The notes under the pieces are model-generated. The model searched no databases. It was given only the letters and a program-made list of their open reading frames with translations, and was not told the origin of the DNA. A stretch of 60,000 nucleotides of DNA from Strigamia acuminata (taxonomy: Eukaryota; Arthropoda; Chilopoda; Geophilomorpha; Linotaeniidae): assembly GCA_949358305.1 (NCBI GenBank), contig OX442316.1, positions 11,348,001 to 11,408,000 on the forward strand, given 5' to 3'. Of the stretch, positions 21,061 to 33,500 are shown piece by piece (the first letter of the stretch is position 1; the number at the start of each line of letters is the position of its first letter). The translations under genes were made by a program, and so were the position numbers.

Positions 21061-21130
21061 TAAACTATGGCGGCATCTTTTCAATTTGCACTTACATGTA
21101 CAAATTTGAAAGATGCCGCCTATAATTAAC
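21061..21130. repeat. Stem-loop of pre-miRNA size (inverted repeat)
   Basis: Arms at 21069-21088 and 21101-21120 pair almost fully: 12 perfect pairs of GGCGGCATCTTT with AAAGATGCCGCC, then one bulge and further pairs. The loop is about 12 nt. Imperfect pairing extends outward to give about 28 pairs in 70 nt. It lies in the Ig6a-Ig6b intron. The call rests on geometry only; it may be an intronic miRNA or the centre of an old foldback element. Confidence 0.6.
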
Positions 21131-21618
21131 TGAAAAGTAACAAATCTTTTAACACTTCCAGTGACTAGTCTTAAATTTACACAAAAATGAAAAGTGATGT
21201 ATAAAAAAAGGTTGACTGCTGTTTTTATTTCCTTTTATGTGCAACTTTTACCACCATGTTCGCTCAAACAAAACATAAATTAACCTTGATCTAACGAAGG
21301 ATCAAGTGAATACAAATTTTCCTTCTTTCTTCTGCGTTTCTTTTTAAAAAGAAAAATAAAAAAGCAGTGATATTGTGTGTTGTAAACGACAATGTATTTC
21401 TTTGTACACGCATCAGCCAACTCTAGTCACACTCGGAATTTTCCACATGCATTTTACGAATGAGGAGAGAAATTTCAACTGAGATGAAGGGGGAGAGAAA
21501 AAGCCTATCCAATGGAAAACGTGTGTGCGTTCGCTGCTACGTTTCGCCTTCTCATGCACTATAAAACGTGGCACTGATTACTGCCCCTAAATGGGAAGAC
21601 ATAAATTCAAGAGCAAAA

Positions 21619-21723
21619 GCGAGAGAAAGAGAAAAGAGCGCGCGCGCACGAGAGAGAAAGAGAGCGAGAGAGAGAGAGCGCGAGAGAGAAAGAGAGAGAG
21701 AGAGAGGGCGAGGAGGGAGGAAA
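21619..21723. repeat. GA-rich microsatellite
   Basis: Imperfect (GA)n with CGCGCG interruptions, in the Ig6a-Ig6b intron. The Arg/Glu-rich open frame across it is a low-complexity artefact. Confidence 0.9.
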
Positions 21724-22644
21724 TGGGTGCGGAGGATAAGCGGCCGTGAAGCCGCTTTAAAGCCACTTTAATTTGACTATTTTTAGAGCTTGACTGTCAT
21801 GACGTTTTCTTCGCATGCCGATAATTATTTACACACAGCGAGTGTCTAAACGAGGCATTTGCCTTAGACGCACTTCTAGCCTATTTTCAACATCTGCTGC
21901 TTCGCACATTTCATCACTAAACAGATGGCCGTCTTTATGCCTAAACGACGGACGCGATAAACACGTTTGATGCAAAATGCTTTGATCATCAATAAATACA
22001 AGTAAAATATGAAAAATCATTCGTCCGTTTTTTGATATTCAATAAAAAACTTGGCTGCACTCTGAAGAGTAAGTTGAAAAGAATCTGCATAAAGATCACG
22101 AGAAATCCACTGCCTATCGATCTAGTCCAAGATGATTTTGCAGAGGAAAATAAACTGATGAGGCAAAGAAGTGAAGAGAAAAGATGAGTGGAACCGCCAC
22201 ACAAAGGAAAATCTAATGGACCGGTCGGTGATGGATGAGTTTATTCGGAGGTCGACAGGATCGTGTGCCAAACTACTGGCTTGTCATCACTTTGATGACG
22301 GCAATGACTATCTCGTTTAAATTCATCGCATGAATCACTGATCACTCTTTTGCTCACCATACATCACCGTCCATGCAACAGTGCAGAAAATTTAAAGTAT
22401 ATCAAGTTTTCAATGTTCTGAAATGCCGAGCATGACTTATTGCACTACTTAACTTGAAAACGGTACCTCCAATCATCGAATTATTATTGCTATAAAAATG
22501 ATGTAGTGTACATAAAACTCGTTTCAACTAATAAAACTAACACGTTTTAAAATTGATTTGTCACTCTAGTGTTTTAAAACATTATAAATTTGCCGCTTTA
22601 AAGTAAATAATCAATCGCATTTGCTTTTCTTTTTCTTTTTTTAC

Positions 22645-22755
22645 CTTTCTCCCAATCAACACTTTCAATTGGATATCCATACATGGCGCAGTTGATTCGA
22701 ACGTCGTGACCAGCAACCACTGACATCTTGGGCATTGGACGTACTGCAGGGCGAC
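22645..22755 (-). CDS. Dscam: Dscam exon: Ig6, first half
   Basis: A 111-bp phase 1-1 exon: RPAVRPMPKMSVVAG, first cysteine in VRINCAMYGYP and tryptophan in ESVDWEK. The acceptor is TTTCAG. The donor is GTAAAA (no G at +5) and is followed on the coding strand by A/G-rich sequence. The split codon joins as GAT to give WEKDGAA in Ig6b, matching the WERD-type sequence at this place in insect Dscam. Confidence 0.92.
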
Positions 22756-25700
22756 CTGAAATGACATGGGCATCTGTTAATTGCAATCCGCTTCTCGACC
22801 TCTCTTCAATCTCTAGTCGATGTCATGTAATATCACGAACAATTGTCCGTGAACCTCGCCAACCCAATCATGCTTCATGCTTGTCCTACAACCTATTCAT
22901 AAATCCCAACACCCAATTATCGTTTTTACTTAAAACACGACGAAAATATATTAAAATAAAATAAAATAGCGATAAAATAAAATGCCTTTCTTTGGTTACC
23001 TAACAGCTAATACTATTGTTTTGACTTGAGCAATACGAGATCTCGTTTTACTAACACGAGACATTCACAGATGGCAATGAGCTCGAAACGTGTGGCGTGT
23101 CGAACAGCCAAACACATTTTCTTGCTTGTATGGTTTAGGTCAGCTGAACAACTGCAAATGCCATAAAAGTAGTGTAGCCAATCGATTGAGATGCAGACGA
23201 GAAGGCCAAGCACCCAAATAAAATGCTTATGTACTAGGACCAATGCCAGAAGGCCATGGGTCATTGCAATTTTTCAGTCACATCACCAAGTAAAGAGGAA
23301 AAAGAAAGTTGTTTTCCACAGCAATTACTGCCTCGAAAAAAGGTTATAGGCCTTATAAATATTAAATTATTTTGTAATAACTGCACTCGAATGCACCATA
23401 AGTCATAAATTTTTTGGTTATGGCACATTTGGATGCTAGAATTTAACATAACAAAAGAAAACGAAAATATCACTCATCTATTACGAATATGCATAATAAT
23501 GGCTTCTGTATGTCCCTTTGTATACATTTATAATTTCATATAAATTTTCTTTCTCGAGTTTTATAACAAAGCATTTCTAAAAATTGTAACTTTTAAGAAA
23601 ATCTTTTTGTCTTATAGTTATTCCTCAATATTAAATTTCTCAAATATATACGACAAAGACTTTTAGATGAAATTAATTTAAACAAAAATTACCTAAGGAA
23701 ATAAAAATCAACAAAAGCGACCGCATTTGTTCTGTTACGCTTGGCATTTAGATTATTTTATTAATAAAAATAAATAAAAAGAACGGCATTTTTCTGTACT
23801 CTTTAAACATTTTAATTTTGACAAACAAATTTCAAAAATTTCAAAAACTAATTCCAATCACTTTCAAATGTTTAAATAGAATGTAATGATCAATTTCTGT
23901 GTTATAAAAAACGTAGGTGCTGAATATGAAGCTCAAACACTTTTGAAAAAGTGCAAACCACAATGTTTTTTTAAATCCAACTCACGCACATCTTGAGCTA
24001 AAATTTATCGCCTTTCACTTCGTACAAAGGCGAAAGAAGAATTTCAATCGAATACACACAAGTTCCATTTGGATGTTACTCTTTCTCTTTGAAACATACT
24101 AGGTTATAGATGAAAAACATTATCACATTGTTTTCTTCCCTTACAAAAACTCCATCGAGAACTCACGAAACAACAAGTCAAATCGATCAACGCTCGACAA
24201 GAAAACAATTGATGTAGTGTGTACAAGTATATACGTCTGAAATACAAAATTTCAATAGATATCATTCCACAAATTTTCATCAATTAATTGGAAATTTAAA
24301 AAAAGTGATGAATAAAACTTTGAGAAAATTTATAAATGTTTTAATCTTCTGTCGTCATTTAAAAAATCAATTAACTCTTAATAAATTTCATAAAACAAAA
24401 TTAAAATTCCAATGTCCAGCTTAATTTAAAGAAGAAATGTGTATTGAACAGGAATTTAATTACAGAAAGGCATTCTGAGTGAAAAATTAATTTCAAACTC
24501 TTTTTCAATGTGTAAACTAAAAGAAGTGTTCAAATAAATTCAGTTCACGTAAAACAGTAATCCTACTTCTGATTGAGTATCAAACAAATGACCTGTTCTA
24601 TTGAATTAATTTAACATTTATAAAATGGCATTTAAATCTCGACTAACCCGTTTACCTATCGCCTAATTCAATCAAATAAAAAATTTAGAAAAGACCGAAC
24701 ACAACCAACTTTTGGAATACTTACTTTTTATCTATAAGAAAAAGGGAAATGAGTACATAGAATAGGAGGCTGGTTTAATCCAATTACATTTTTGTGGCAC
24801 AGGCACTAGCTAAAGCTGTAGCTGCTAAACTCCATGCGGCTGATGTACACTCAAGAGAAGTTGTGTCTCATGAAAACTTCGTTAGCTTGCCATCTAAACG
24901 CATTAGTTGTGGATGTAATCAGAACTGTGCGCTCGCCACTTTGAGAACGTACGATGCAAACAGAAATAGATTTAACAATTTGCCCCATTCCCCATCTATG
25001 CTAGGAATCTCTTGACCTAATCTGATAAAATTACACACCAATTCGTTATCCTACACGCTACAAACTTGCATTGCACAAATAACATATAAATAAAATAAAA
25101 ACAAAATAAAAATAAAAATACTGGTTACAAAACCTAAACTTATTAACAATTTATTTAAAATATTGCTTATCCAATGAAAATTTAACACCATTTTTATCAA
25201 ACTACCACTAATGATTTACATTTCCTTAGTCCCTTATCAGTTGACCGACAACCACTATATGTTTAACCCTTCTAGAAAGACCGCAATGTACGCCAATGCA
25301 AATCTATAAATTTAAGAGGTCAATTGGAAAGAGGATAAAAAAGAAACACCAATCTCTATCAACTTGCCAATTTATCTCTTGACTTTCATCTTAATCCACT
25401 GGTCTTAAAACTACATTACACACAACGGTCTTCTTCAATGGGAGGTCTTCTTTGACATTCGCCACTCGTATTACATCACATCCCGTTACATTATACTTAC
25501 TACAATAAGAATACTAAAAAGAAGATGAACACCAATGACAATTACTACAAATGGCATGTCAAGTAAGTCTGTTCCAGTGTGCAACTGCAACTATGGTACT
25601 TTCCAAAGTGATTTTCATGTAGTTGAAAGAAGTAAAAAAATATATATATAAAAAGAGAAAAAAAAAGACCCCATTCGCATCTTACTCTCTTTCTCTACTT

Positions 25701-27760
25701 ACATTTCCTAAAGCAAGGCACATTCTTTCCTCCCGTGGTGCAATTGGTGCACTTCCGCTGCTACTTTTTCCCCCTCTTACGAATTGTCTCTTCATTGACA
25801 ATAGTGGCACGTGCACGCAGCCATGAAGTCGTTGCCCCTAGTCCTACTTCCGTTTTTCAATCGACTCTGGATTACACTGGCTTTAATTCATTTCATGTCT
25901 TTTTTCTTTACTTTCTATTCCCCCATTCATAATCCAAACAGAAAAAAAATAAAAAAAATAAAAAAAATAAAATAAAATAAAAGAAGTCGATTCTCATTAA
26001 GACGAAAAAAAGCACGACAGCATGTGATATATTTCACACCTGTTGTCGGTATTAAAGAGTGTTGGTAATCTCTGAGTTAAAAAGGTAAAGCAACATGGGG
26101 CGGACAAATTCAGGATCAATGGATCACACCACGACGAAAGGTAGTTCTGTCTCAACGCTCTGCTTTGTGCCAACCTACAAAAGCCCACTTTTATTGATTC
26201 CTTTTATAATAAAAGTGAAGAAACGAAGAAAGGAAATTACTAGCATATTAGTAATCGTATACCGAGCCTCACGCGACAGGAAATCCTCTTGCCAATCACC
26301 CCACCCCCAATTCTCGCGGTATAAAATAAAATGCGCAAGAAAATTACCCTCAGTCACAAATTCTTTAACGTTGGAAATGTCATTGAAGGCGCGCTTTGTT
26401 TATTTGTCATTTCGCTTATCAACAAAACCTTCATGTTACTGTCTCAAACTGTCACCTTGCGGAATGGAAGAAAACCTGACAAGTGTCGCATTCCTTTTAT
26501 ATCGTCGGGACGTCAAAAGCCGAAATGTGCTCAGTTACGAAAATGCGAGCTCTTCAATATTTATGTTTACGACTGTCCTGAAATGTAATTCTCTAACAAA
26601 AATCTTCACCTGATATAACAAACGGACAGCAGTTGAAAACGAAATATACTACACGTGTCAAAATGTTGAAATAACTTTTTTTCCCCTTCTATTCTGTCTT
26701 CTTATTTTCCTTAGACGTTTATACAGTCGCATTTTGCCGCAGACATATACCAATCGGACGTTCCCAAACACGAGCTTTTATTTTCGTTTTAACGTGAATG
26801 TATCTTAACCTAAACGGAACAAGACTAATTAACAACTATATGAGGCCGGTAAGTGGAGCCTTTCCTCACCGGTGTAATTGCAACCAACTTAGTTGGAAAT
26901 CAGATCGACTCGACAAAATAGCGAAAAGGGACACAAAGAAAGCAAAGTCGTTTCGAGTACAATTCTCATCAGATCACGTGTAAATTCCCCCAGTCAATGC
27001 AGTTATAGTTAAAGCTACTGGAGACACTCGCTCAATTCAGTGCAGCAATATTTCAAACATTTCACTTGACACTGGTGAACATCAAAGTTTTCTCTGCACA
27101 TAATCTTTCGAATAATTTGATTAAACTAAAAGGTTCACTTCTGCACCTGGTACAAAGTTACCGCGTGCTCACGCGAAACTTGCACAATTTTCACCATTAA
27201 ATTTTTTAAAGTCGATGAGCCAATATCGCATTCCCCTTTTGATCTCATCATAATTGCGTTATATCTTACTTATAAAATTGCAAAAATACAGGGTAAATAT
27301 ATCTCTTGCTCACATAATAATATATTAAAAATTTATATTAGTAGGCCTAACAATGAATAAGAAATTCGCCCCAAGAGCAGCTTTTTCCTATTTGGTATGC
27401 CATTAAATCAAAGCTGTTTGCAAGTTGAAGCATCTTTCTGATAAAAAGCTCTAAACATAAGTGCACCAACAAAAACAAGCAAACAAAAGCGCATATTCAA
27501 ACATCTAACGGTTTAAAAATTCAGGTCAGAAGACAAAGAAAAGGATACCCGGTATTGCTACAAACAAAAGAAAATTTAAAAACTTTTAACTATTTTTAAA
27601 CAAAATTCACAAACTGTCTAATTTCGAAGTTGGATATCATTTTTTTACAGATGATAAAAGAAAAAGATAAAAATTTATTTCCCGCAAAATATATTTGTCG
27701 ACATCATTTTTAGTGTATTGGTATTCGACTTCCAATACCACTTACCATTGATTTACATAC
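22756..27760 (-). other. Ig5-Ig6a intron, 5.0 kb
   Basis: AT-rich with A-rich runs. A 172-codon open frame on the plus strand (26095-26613) has no recognisable domain and is treated as chance. Nothing else found. Confidence 0.8.
25938..25983. repeat. A-rich low-complexity run
   Basis: Runs of A7-8 separated by single T, then AAAAT repeats. Part of the Ig5-Ig6a intron. Confidence 0.85.
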
Positions 27761-28057
27761 CATAAATGTTGATCCGCGCGAAGTGTTGAACGACGCCAGC
27801 GCTGCTCTGACTCTCGCATTTATAAACCCCGCCGTCCTCGACTCTCATGTGCGTGACGTTGAGGATGCTAACACGGTCGCCTTTGCGGTTGATGTACGTG
27901 TCGGTATGAAAGCGGTCGCTGCGTGGAAGGGGTAAATCGTCCAAGAACCAAGTGATCTGTGGCAAAGGAACTCCACGGGCAACGCAACGTAGTGAAACGC
28001 TTGTTCCCGGTTGTTGGAGCTTCTCTTCAAACACAGCTACGAATTCTGGAGCAATAT
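27761..28057 (-). CDS. Dscam: Dscam exon: complete Ig5 domain
   Basis: A 297-bp phase 1-1 exon with a TTGCAG acceptor and a GTATGT donor. It contains APEFVAVFEEKLQQPG, first cysteine in SLRCVARG, tryptophan in ITWFLDDLPL, an NVT glycosylation sequon and second cysteine in DGGVYKCESQS, ending INIYG. A GTAAGT sequence 15 nt further downstream would be a better donor by consensus, but using it adds an in-frame TAA, so the GTATGT site must be the coding one. Confidence 0.94.
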
Positions 28058-28670
28058 CTGCAATAAAATAAAAAATAAAAAAATTCATTTAAAGAAATCA
28101 TTTTGACATTTTTTTTTATGTATAGATTAAATATCGTTCCGTCGGGACAAACAGTATCAGAAGCAACGAATCTGGCCTCATCCCAATCAAAGCTCAAGTT
28201 TTGGCAATTAGCATCCATAAGGATTTGTGTAATCGTCTTACATTTCACAATTCACATTCGTAACGTGATTTACATGATTATTCTTCCCCATTAAGTCAAA
28301 TCTTTTCCTGTTGCTGAACTGACAGCTTATTTAATTTGTCTTTTATGCATCAAGTCAAACTGAATAATTCAATTCCATTAATCGCTTTTTCTAATTTTTC
28401 TCTCCTATTTCCTTTAATTTTTAATTCCCATTTCAAAAGAGTTATTACAATGCAATTCTCGAATTAAAACTTATTGCAAAGCGACATAAATTTCCTTATA
28501 TAGACGTCAAAAATCCCCATGTAATAAATTACGGGAAAGGGGATCTAAATCTTCTTACATGACTAAGAAAAATCTGTTCCAACAAAATCTTTTGACCTTT
28601 GCCTCCGCTTCATAAAAAAAGGAAAAAGGATAAAATGGGATAAATAAAGTGGCCACAAAATTGGTAAAGT

Positions 28671-28760
28671 ATTACCGTAGTTTATAAAGAAAAAGTAAAG
28701 GCTAAAGTGCTCGTAAAAACTGAGCAAATATTACCATAGTTTGTAAGCGAAAAAGTAAAT
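28671..28760. repeat. Pair of diverged 30-bp direct repeats
   Basis: ATTACCGTAGTTTATAAAGA... at 28671 and ATTACCATAGTTTGTAAGCG... at 28730 both continue into GAAAAAGTAAA or similar. The two copies start 59 bp apart, just left of the foldback element. Origin unknown. Confidence 0.6.
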
Positions 28761-28786
28761 AAATGAATTGGCTCTTTCTGTGTCTT

Positions 28787-29062
28787 CCCATATGGTTCAA
28801 AAATATATTTTACACATTTACACTATATTTTTAGATTTGCCCAATTAATGCATTTCAAAATGCATTTCGCGGAATTTAAGCATATTATTCGTGCAAATAC
28901 TTTAAAATACATTTCAGAACACACTCTGTGAAATGTATTTTGACAATGTACTCATATTTGACAAATAATAATGGAATGCATTTGATAATTCATTTTAGAA
29001 ACAGTAATTCTCAACTGTAATAGATTGTAATATAATTGCAATTGATTTTTGAACCATACGGG
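28787..29062. mobile_element. Foldback MITE-like element, 276 bp
   Basis: Terminal inverted repeats start CCCATATGGTTCAAAAAT and end (inverted) CCCGTATGGTTCAAAAAT, with 17 of the first 18 bases equal. The two halves remain partly complementary throughout. A 38-bp hairpin (28904-28941, AAAATACATTTCA arms) sits at the exact centre. GGG is followed by TTAA on the right, as for piggyBac-type insertions, but the left flank reads TCTT, so the superfamily is unsure. No coding capacity. Confidence 0.7.
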
Positions 29063-30450
29063 TTAAAATTAAACAAACTTCAACTATCACATGTACCATA
29101 AAACATTACATATCTGCTTGAAAACAAATTCTCTTGGCGACTTACGGTGGTGGCGAATGGAATAAAAAGTGCTTAGACTCACAAAGAAAACGTAAAGAAA
29201 GAAAAACAGCGGGTTTATAACACACAGAGAAAAGAAGTAAAAAAGAGGGGGAAAATTACGAGAAGAGGGTGAATTATACAGAATGTTGGTTGAGTTTGCA
29301 TTTTCTTTGTTGTATTTTTTGGCTTGTAAGTCTAGTTTTTGCATCAGTGACTATTGCAACCCTCAACTTCCTCAACACACCCACGTGATGAATGTTAGTG
29401 TGCAACTACCAGATCTGGCCTCAACTCGGTTCGGACTGAATCATAAATTTGCAGCCAGCTTTGCCATCGCGGTGCGCCACGCATTTTGGACATGCAGAAA
29501 AGCCAAGCTAAAGATGAAGAGGGGCAGGCGTTCAAATGGCGTAAGAAAGAAATATGAGGGGCAGATTTGTAGCAGATTAAGTAGTAAAAGAAAGATTGTA
29601 GAAGCAAATAAAAAAATGTACGTATGGAAAATATATTTGAAATGTTTAGCTTCAACCAAAGCAACTCCTGGTTCCATTTCCATTTCTTAAGGCTTATGGG
29701 CGACTCTGGAGGCCGGAAATTCGCTTGGTAGCCCGCCTGTCATGGCTAGAGACAGACTGGCGCGCGAATGAATGGCAGACGTCAAAACGGCAAACACAAA
29801 CAAAATATGTGGCACTTTTCCAAAAAAAATAAAAGAAGGAAAATAAAGAAAAAGAAGTCTTTGTAATGAAAAAGAAATTTTTTACAATTTCATCACATTT
29901 TATTCAACAAAACACCAATTGATATGTAAATTAAGTGAATTCTTTTATAGTACGTGTGTACTCGGCTGAAAAGAAGATGATGGCGGGTTGGAAAAGTTAG
30001 AAATTAATCCCCTAATAATAAAATACGTTAAATTATCTACCGTCGTTTGAAAAAGAACATTAGATACTAACGCCCCGTGAGTAAAATGAGGAAAGGCTTA
30101 TTTATGTGTGACAGTAAATTTCAATTACCTGCTAATTGAGTGATAAAAATCTTGGTCGTAATGGAATATTATGGTTAACAAAAAAATTGGGAGAAAAAAA
30201 ATAGAAAAAAATATTAAAAATTGCCTACTTTAGAAAATTAACAACAAGATATACAGATAATCAAGATCTATATACTAATAATTGATGTGAGTCAGCAAAT
30301 GTTTGCTTAAGTGTAAAAACATCTGCTCGATTGGATGTTGACGATCACGTGACCGTCAGGGACAATCGAAAGCTTGGAAAACTAGTTTTGCTGCAATTAA
30401 TGCTCGCCTGCACGGTTCAATCCATCAATACCCCTTATGCAGACTGGTGG

Positions 30451-30500
30451 GCTTGCCTGCGATGCTCGAAAATGAGCTTGCCTGCGTTACTCGAAAATAA
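30451..30500. repeat. Two tandem 25-bp units
   Basis: Unit GCTTGCCTGCG-(AT)G/(TT)A-CTCGAAAATRA occurs at 30451-30475 and 30476-30500 with three or so differences. A weaker related GCTCGCCTGC lies at about 30402. It is part of a locally less AT-rich intron patch. Confidence 0.7.
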
Positions 30501-33500
30501 AACCATAGTACTGACTGGAAAATTGTTAAATCTTAGGCATAATGAGCGGTAGATGACAAGACTCTAAAGAATAAGGAATTTTCACGGATTGACGCACATT
30601 TCGGATGGATACATTAAAATTCCCTATTCTTTACCGACGAAATGTGCACGGTTCGGTACATGGAATATTTACGGTTTTTGGAAAGACTTCAACTGCTTGG
30701 CACACAGGATTTACAGAGCTCGGGGCTCGGGCTATGGAATTTTCAGAGTATAGGGCAAGTTATTCAATGATGCATGAGATGGGCTACCGCTACGGGTTCA
30801 ATATAACAAGCCATCGTTTGCTTTATTTATTATTATTTTTTTCATTTCTAATTTCATCTTGGAATATTCCACGGGTGTTTTCCAGTAACACATAAATAAA
30901 CAAGCAATAATAAACGTTTTTGTGTCTATCTGTACATTAGATTTGTTGCTTAGCAACTAGAAATGGCTGGGAAAATTAAAAAACCTTCTTGGAAATAAGT
31001 TTATATTTAATAACATCGAAAAAATAGAGCTAAAAATTGTATAAATAAATAACATTACAGCCAGTCGGTTTTATTTGAGTAAGTAAAATTTCATAAATAA
31101 ATAAACGAGAAGATGCAAGAATCATTGCATAAAGGAAAAAAATAAGCTCAATACCACAGTCTCTGGTCAGGAAATCGAGTTTACTCTATCTGCTTATTGA
31201 AAAAATTCAATTTGCTTCTCCCCCACCCTCTCAGCTAAAGCTGTATGCCTTTTAAAGGCACTTGTTTTTAATTTTTTTCTCTTCAATCAAATTAATGGAT
31301 TCAATTATTGCAATTTTAGTTTACTTAAACACACTCTCCAATACATTTTTCAATAGTTGAAATGAAAATAATTAAAAGATTCCTCAAATCCAATTACAAG
31401 CTTCAATTAAAGGTCAACTTGTTTAATATTTTTTTCTCCTATCTTTTATCACTCAAAATTAAAAAAAAAATTCTTGGTTTTTCTATTTTGGGGTAGTGCA
31501 TTTTCATCCTGCTCTTGATATAAAGAAGACCTGAAAGCCACTGCCTGAAGAGACATTCATCCCTTGAGGAAAGACACTAATTCCATTAATCCTATAGAAA
31601 AGCAAAAGAAAAGATGCTTACAACCCCAGGCATTGCATTTGCCAACGGTTTTCTTGTGGCTAGTTGAAGACACATGACGAGCCAATCTTTTAATTCCTCA
31701 AATACGCCTCTTTATTATTATTCAAAACATTAAATCATTTAATGTGTCAGAATATAAAAAACTAAAGAAAATGGAGAAAAAAAAATCAAATTCCTTAAGA
31801 ACATCTTTAGGTAATTATTAAATGTCTAAATTTGAGCTTTAATTTTAAAGAACTGTCAGAGATGTGACGGTCGTACAATGATAAAATACCGTGGAAAATA
31901 AAAAAGACGACATGATAATTATCTTAACATTGTGACTTGTCCCAATCGATGTGAAGAGGGAGAAATTTTCGATTGGTTTGAGCTGCCCTAAAGTCGATAT
32001 GGATGGTTCATCGTAGCGAAATGCGTTGGATCGATTCGTTGACGATGGCTTGAACGCCTTACTTCACTTTCCCTTGCTCTCTCTCTCTCTTCTCTCTAAA
32101 AGTGAACATGTCACTTGAAAGAGAGTTCTTTTACTTTGGTTGTAAGGCTATTTCTTAGCCTAAAAGACACGATGCACTCGAGCAAATCTATAAGTTAAGT
32201 CTACACATTCCATCTCTCTTCAACTTGTTTTGCTTTAAGCTTTTCCATACCCGCGCGCACCATCTACTTTATTCGATTAAGATAAAATTTTTGCATACTT
32301 TAATATTCTACTTAACTTCTAATCGATTCTCAAATATTGACATTAAATTCACAAGTAGATATTTTTTTTTAGAAAAAAACTTTTACCAATTGCAATTCCA
32401 TTAAGACATTTATGAAAATTTCACATTTTCGAGCAAAATGTACCCGAAGGCGCTGACAGCAGACGGAGCTAATAAAGTAAATTTTCATCAACAAACGCAT
32501 TTAATAATCCAATTTCTAGCGAGTCAAAGGTGAATTACCCCAATGTGACATGCGCATCAAGCCAATCAACGTAACAAATGAATTTTTACTTTTATTTTCG
32601 CAGAAAACTTTTCCTCCCGTGAGCTCTACTCTTCAACTAAACATTGAATCCACGCACAATGGGAGCAGCCAAGTGGAAGAAACGATACCAGGAGACGGTT
32701 GGCGGCTCGTATCGGCAGCGTGCATCCCAGCGCATGGAGGGAAGGGAAGGTTGTCTCCTCCTTTGGCACCACCAGTGCCACGATAAGGACATCCAACAGG
32801 GAGCCAAAAAGGCGCACCGAATTCGCCTTTTCTCTCTTTCTACACTAAAGGCCAAAGCGTAACATGGCGCGAGAGCGATAATTTCAAGAACAGTGATTTC
32901 AAAACCCATGTGGGTTAAACTGACGTAGAGTGGAGGGAAAGAGGGCAGGGAGAAGGAGAAGGAGAGGAGAATGATCTAACACTCCCCTACCTTCCTTCCC
33001 ACTTTCAAATCTTAATCTCAGGTTAAGAGGGTTAATCGCTCCCACTCTAACAAACAACAACTCACGTCACATAATCAAAATGTGCAGTATCCACAGCTTT
33101 CCGCATCGCTCGTTTAAACTAATTAAAAGTAAATATTTACGCTTTCTATTATACAGGTAATCAAAGAATAACAAAACAAAAATTGGAAAAGCAAAAACTA
33201 TAACAAATTTTGCAGTTTCGGCCGCATTTTATTTTGATTTTATTTCCGCGACTGCAATAACATCTCGGTGAAATTCACCATAATCTCCTGCTGCATCACA
33301 AACATCATGAGATGTCTTGTGCCATTGCGGCTACCATGGCAACCGTGATACGTGACATTATTTCCGCTTGACCATCCATTCAGCACAGGAGGTACTTTGG
33401 AGGGGAAAATGCTGTAATGAGAGCAAATCAGGAGTAAAAGGCGACTTCTCATTACACTTGACTCAACCAAATAAACAGCTCGTTTCAAGCTTATTTAAAA

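Larger units (their letters stand above)
20858..22644 (-). other. Ig6a-Ig6b intron, 1.8 kb
   Basis: Contains the stem-loop at 21061-21130 and the GA-rich microsatellite at 21619-21723. No coding exon. Confidence 0.8.

Noticed and set aside
21568-21771. Arg/Glu-rich open frame
   Set aside because: Translation of a GA microsatellite.
27746-27760. Alternative GTAAGT donor 15 nt after the Ig5 donor
   Set aside because: Using it adds an in-frame TAA directly after the Ig5 coding sequence.
30411-30430. GGTTCAATCC resembling a tRNA T-loop
   Set aside because: Surrounding bases do not fold as a tRNA.
33240-33488. Minus-strand frame between Ig4 and Ig5 as a possible extra exon
   Set aside because: No Ig-domain residues and no fitting junction.
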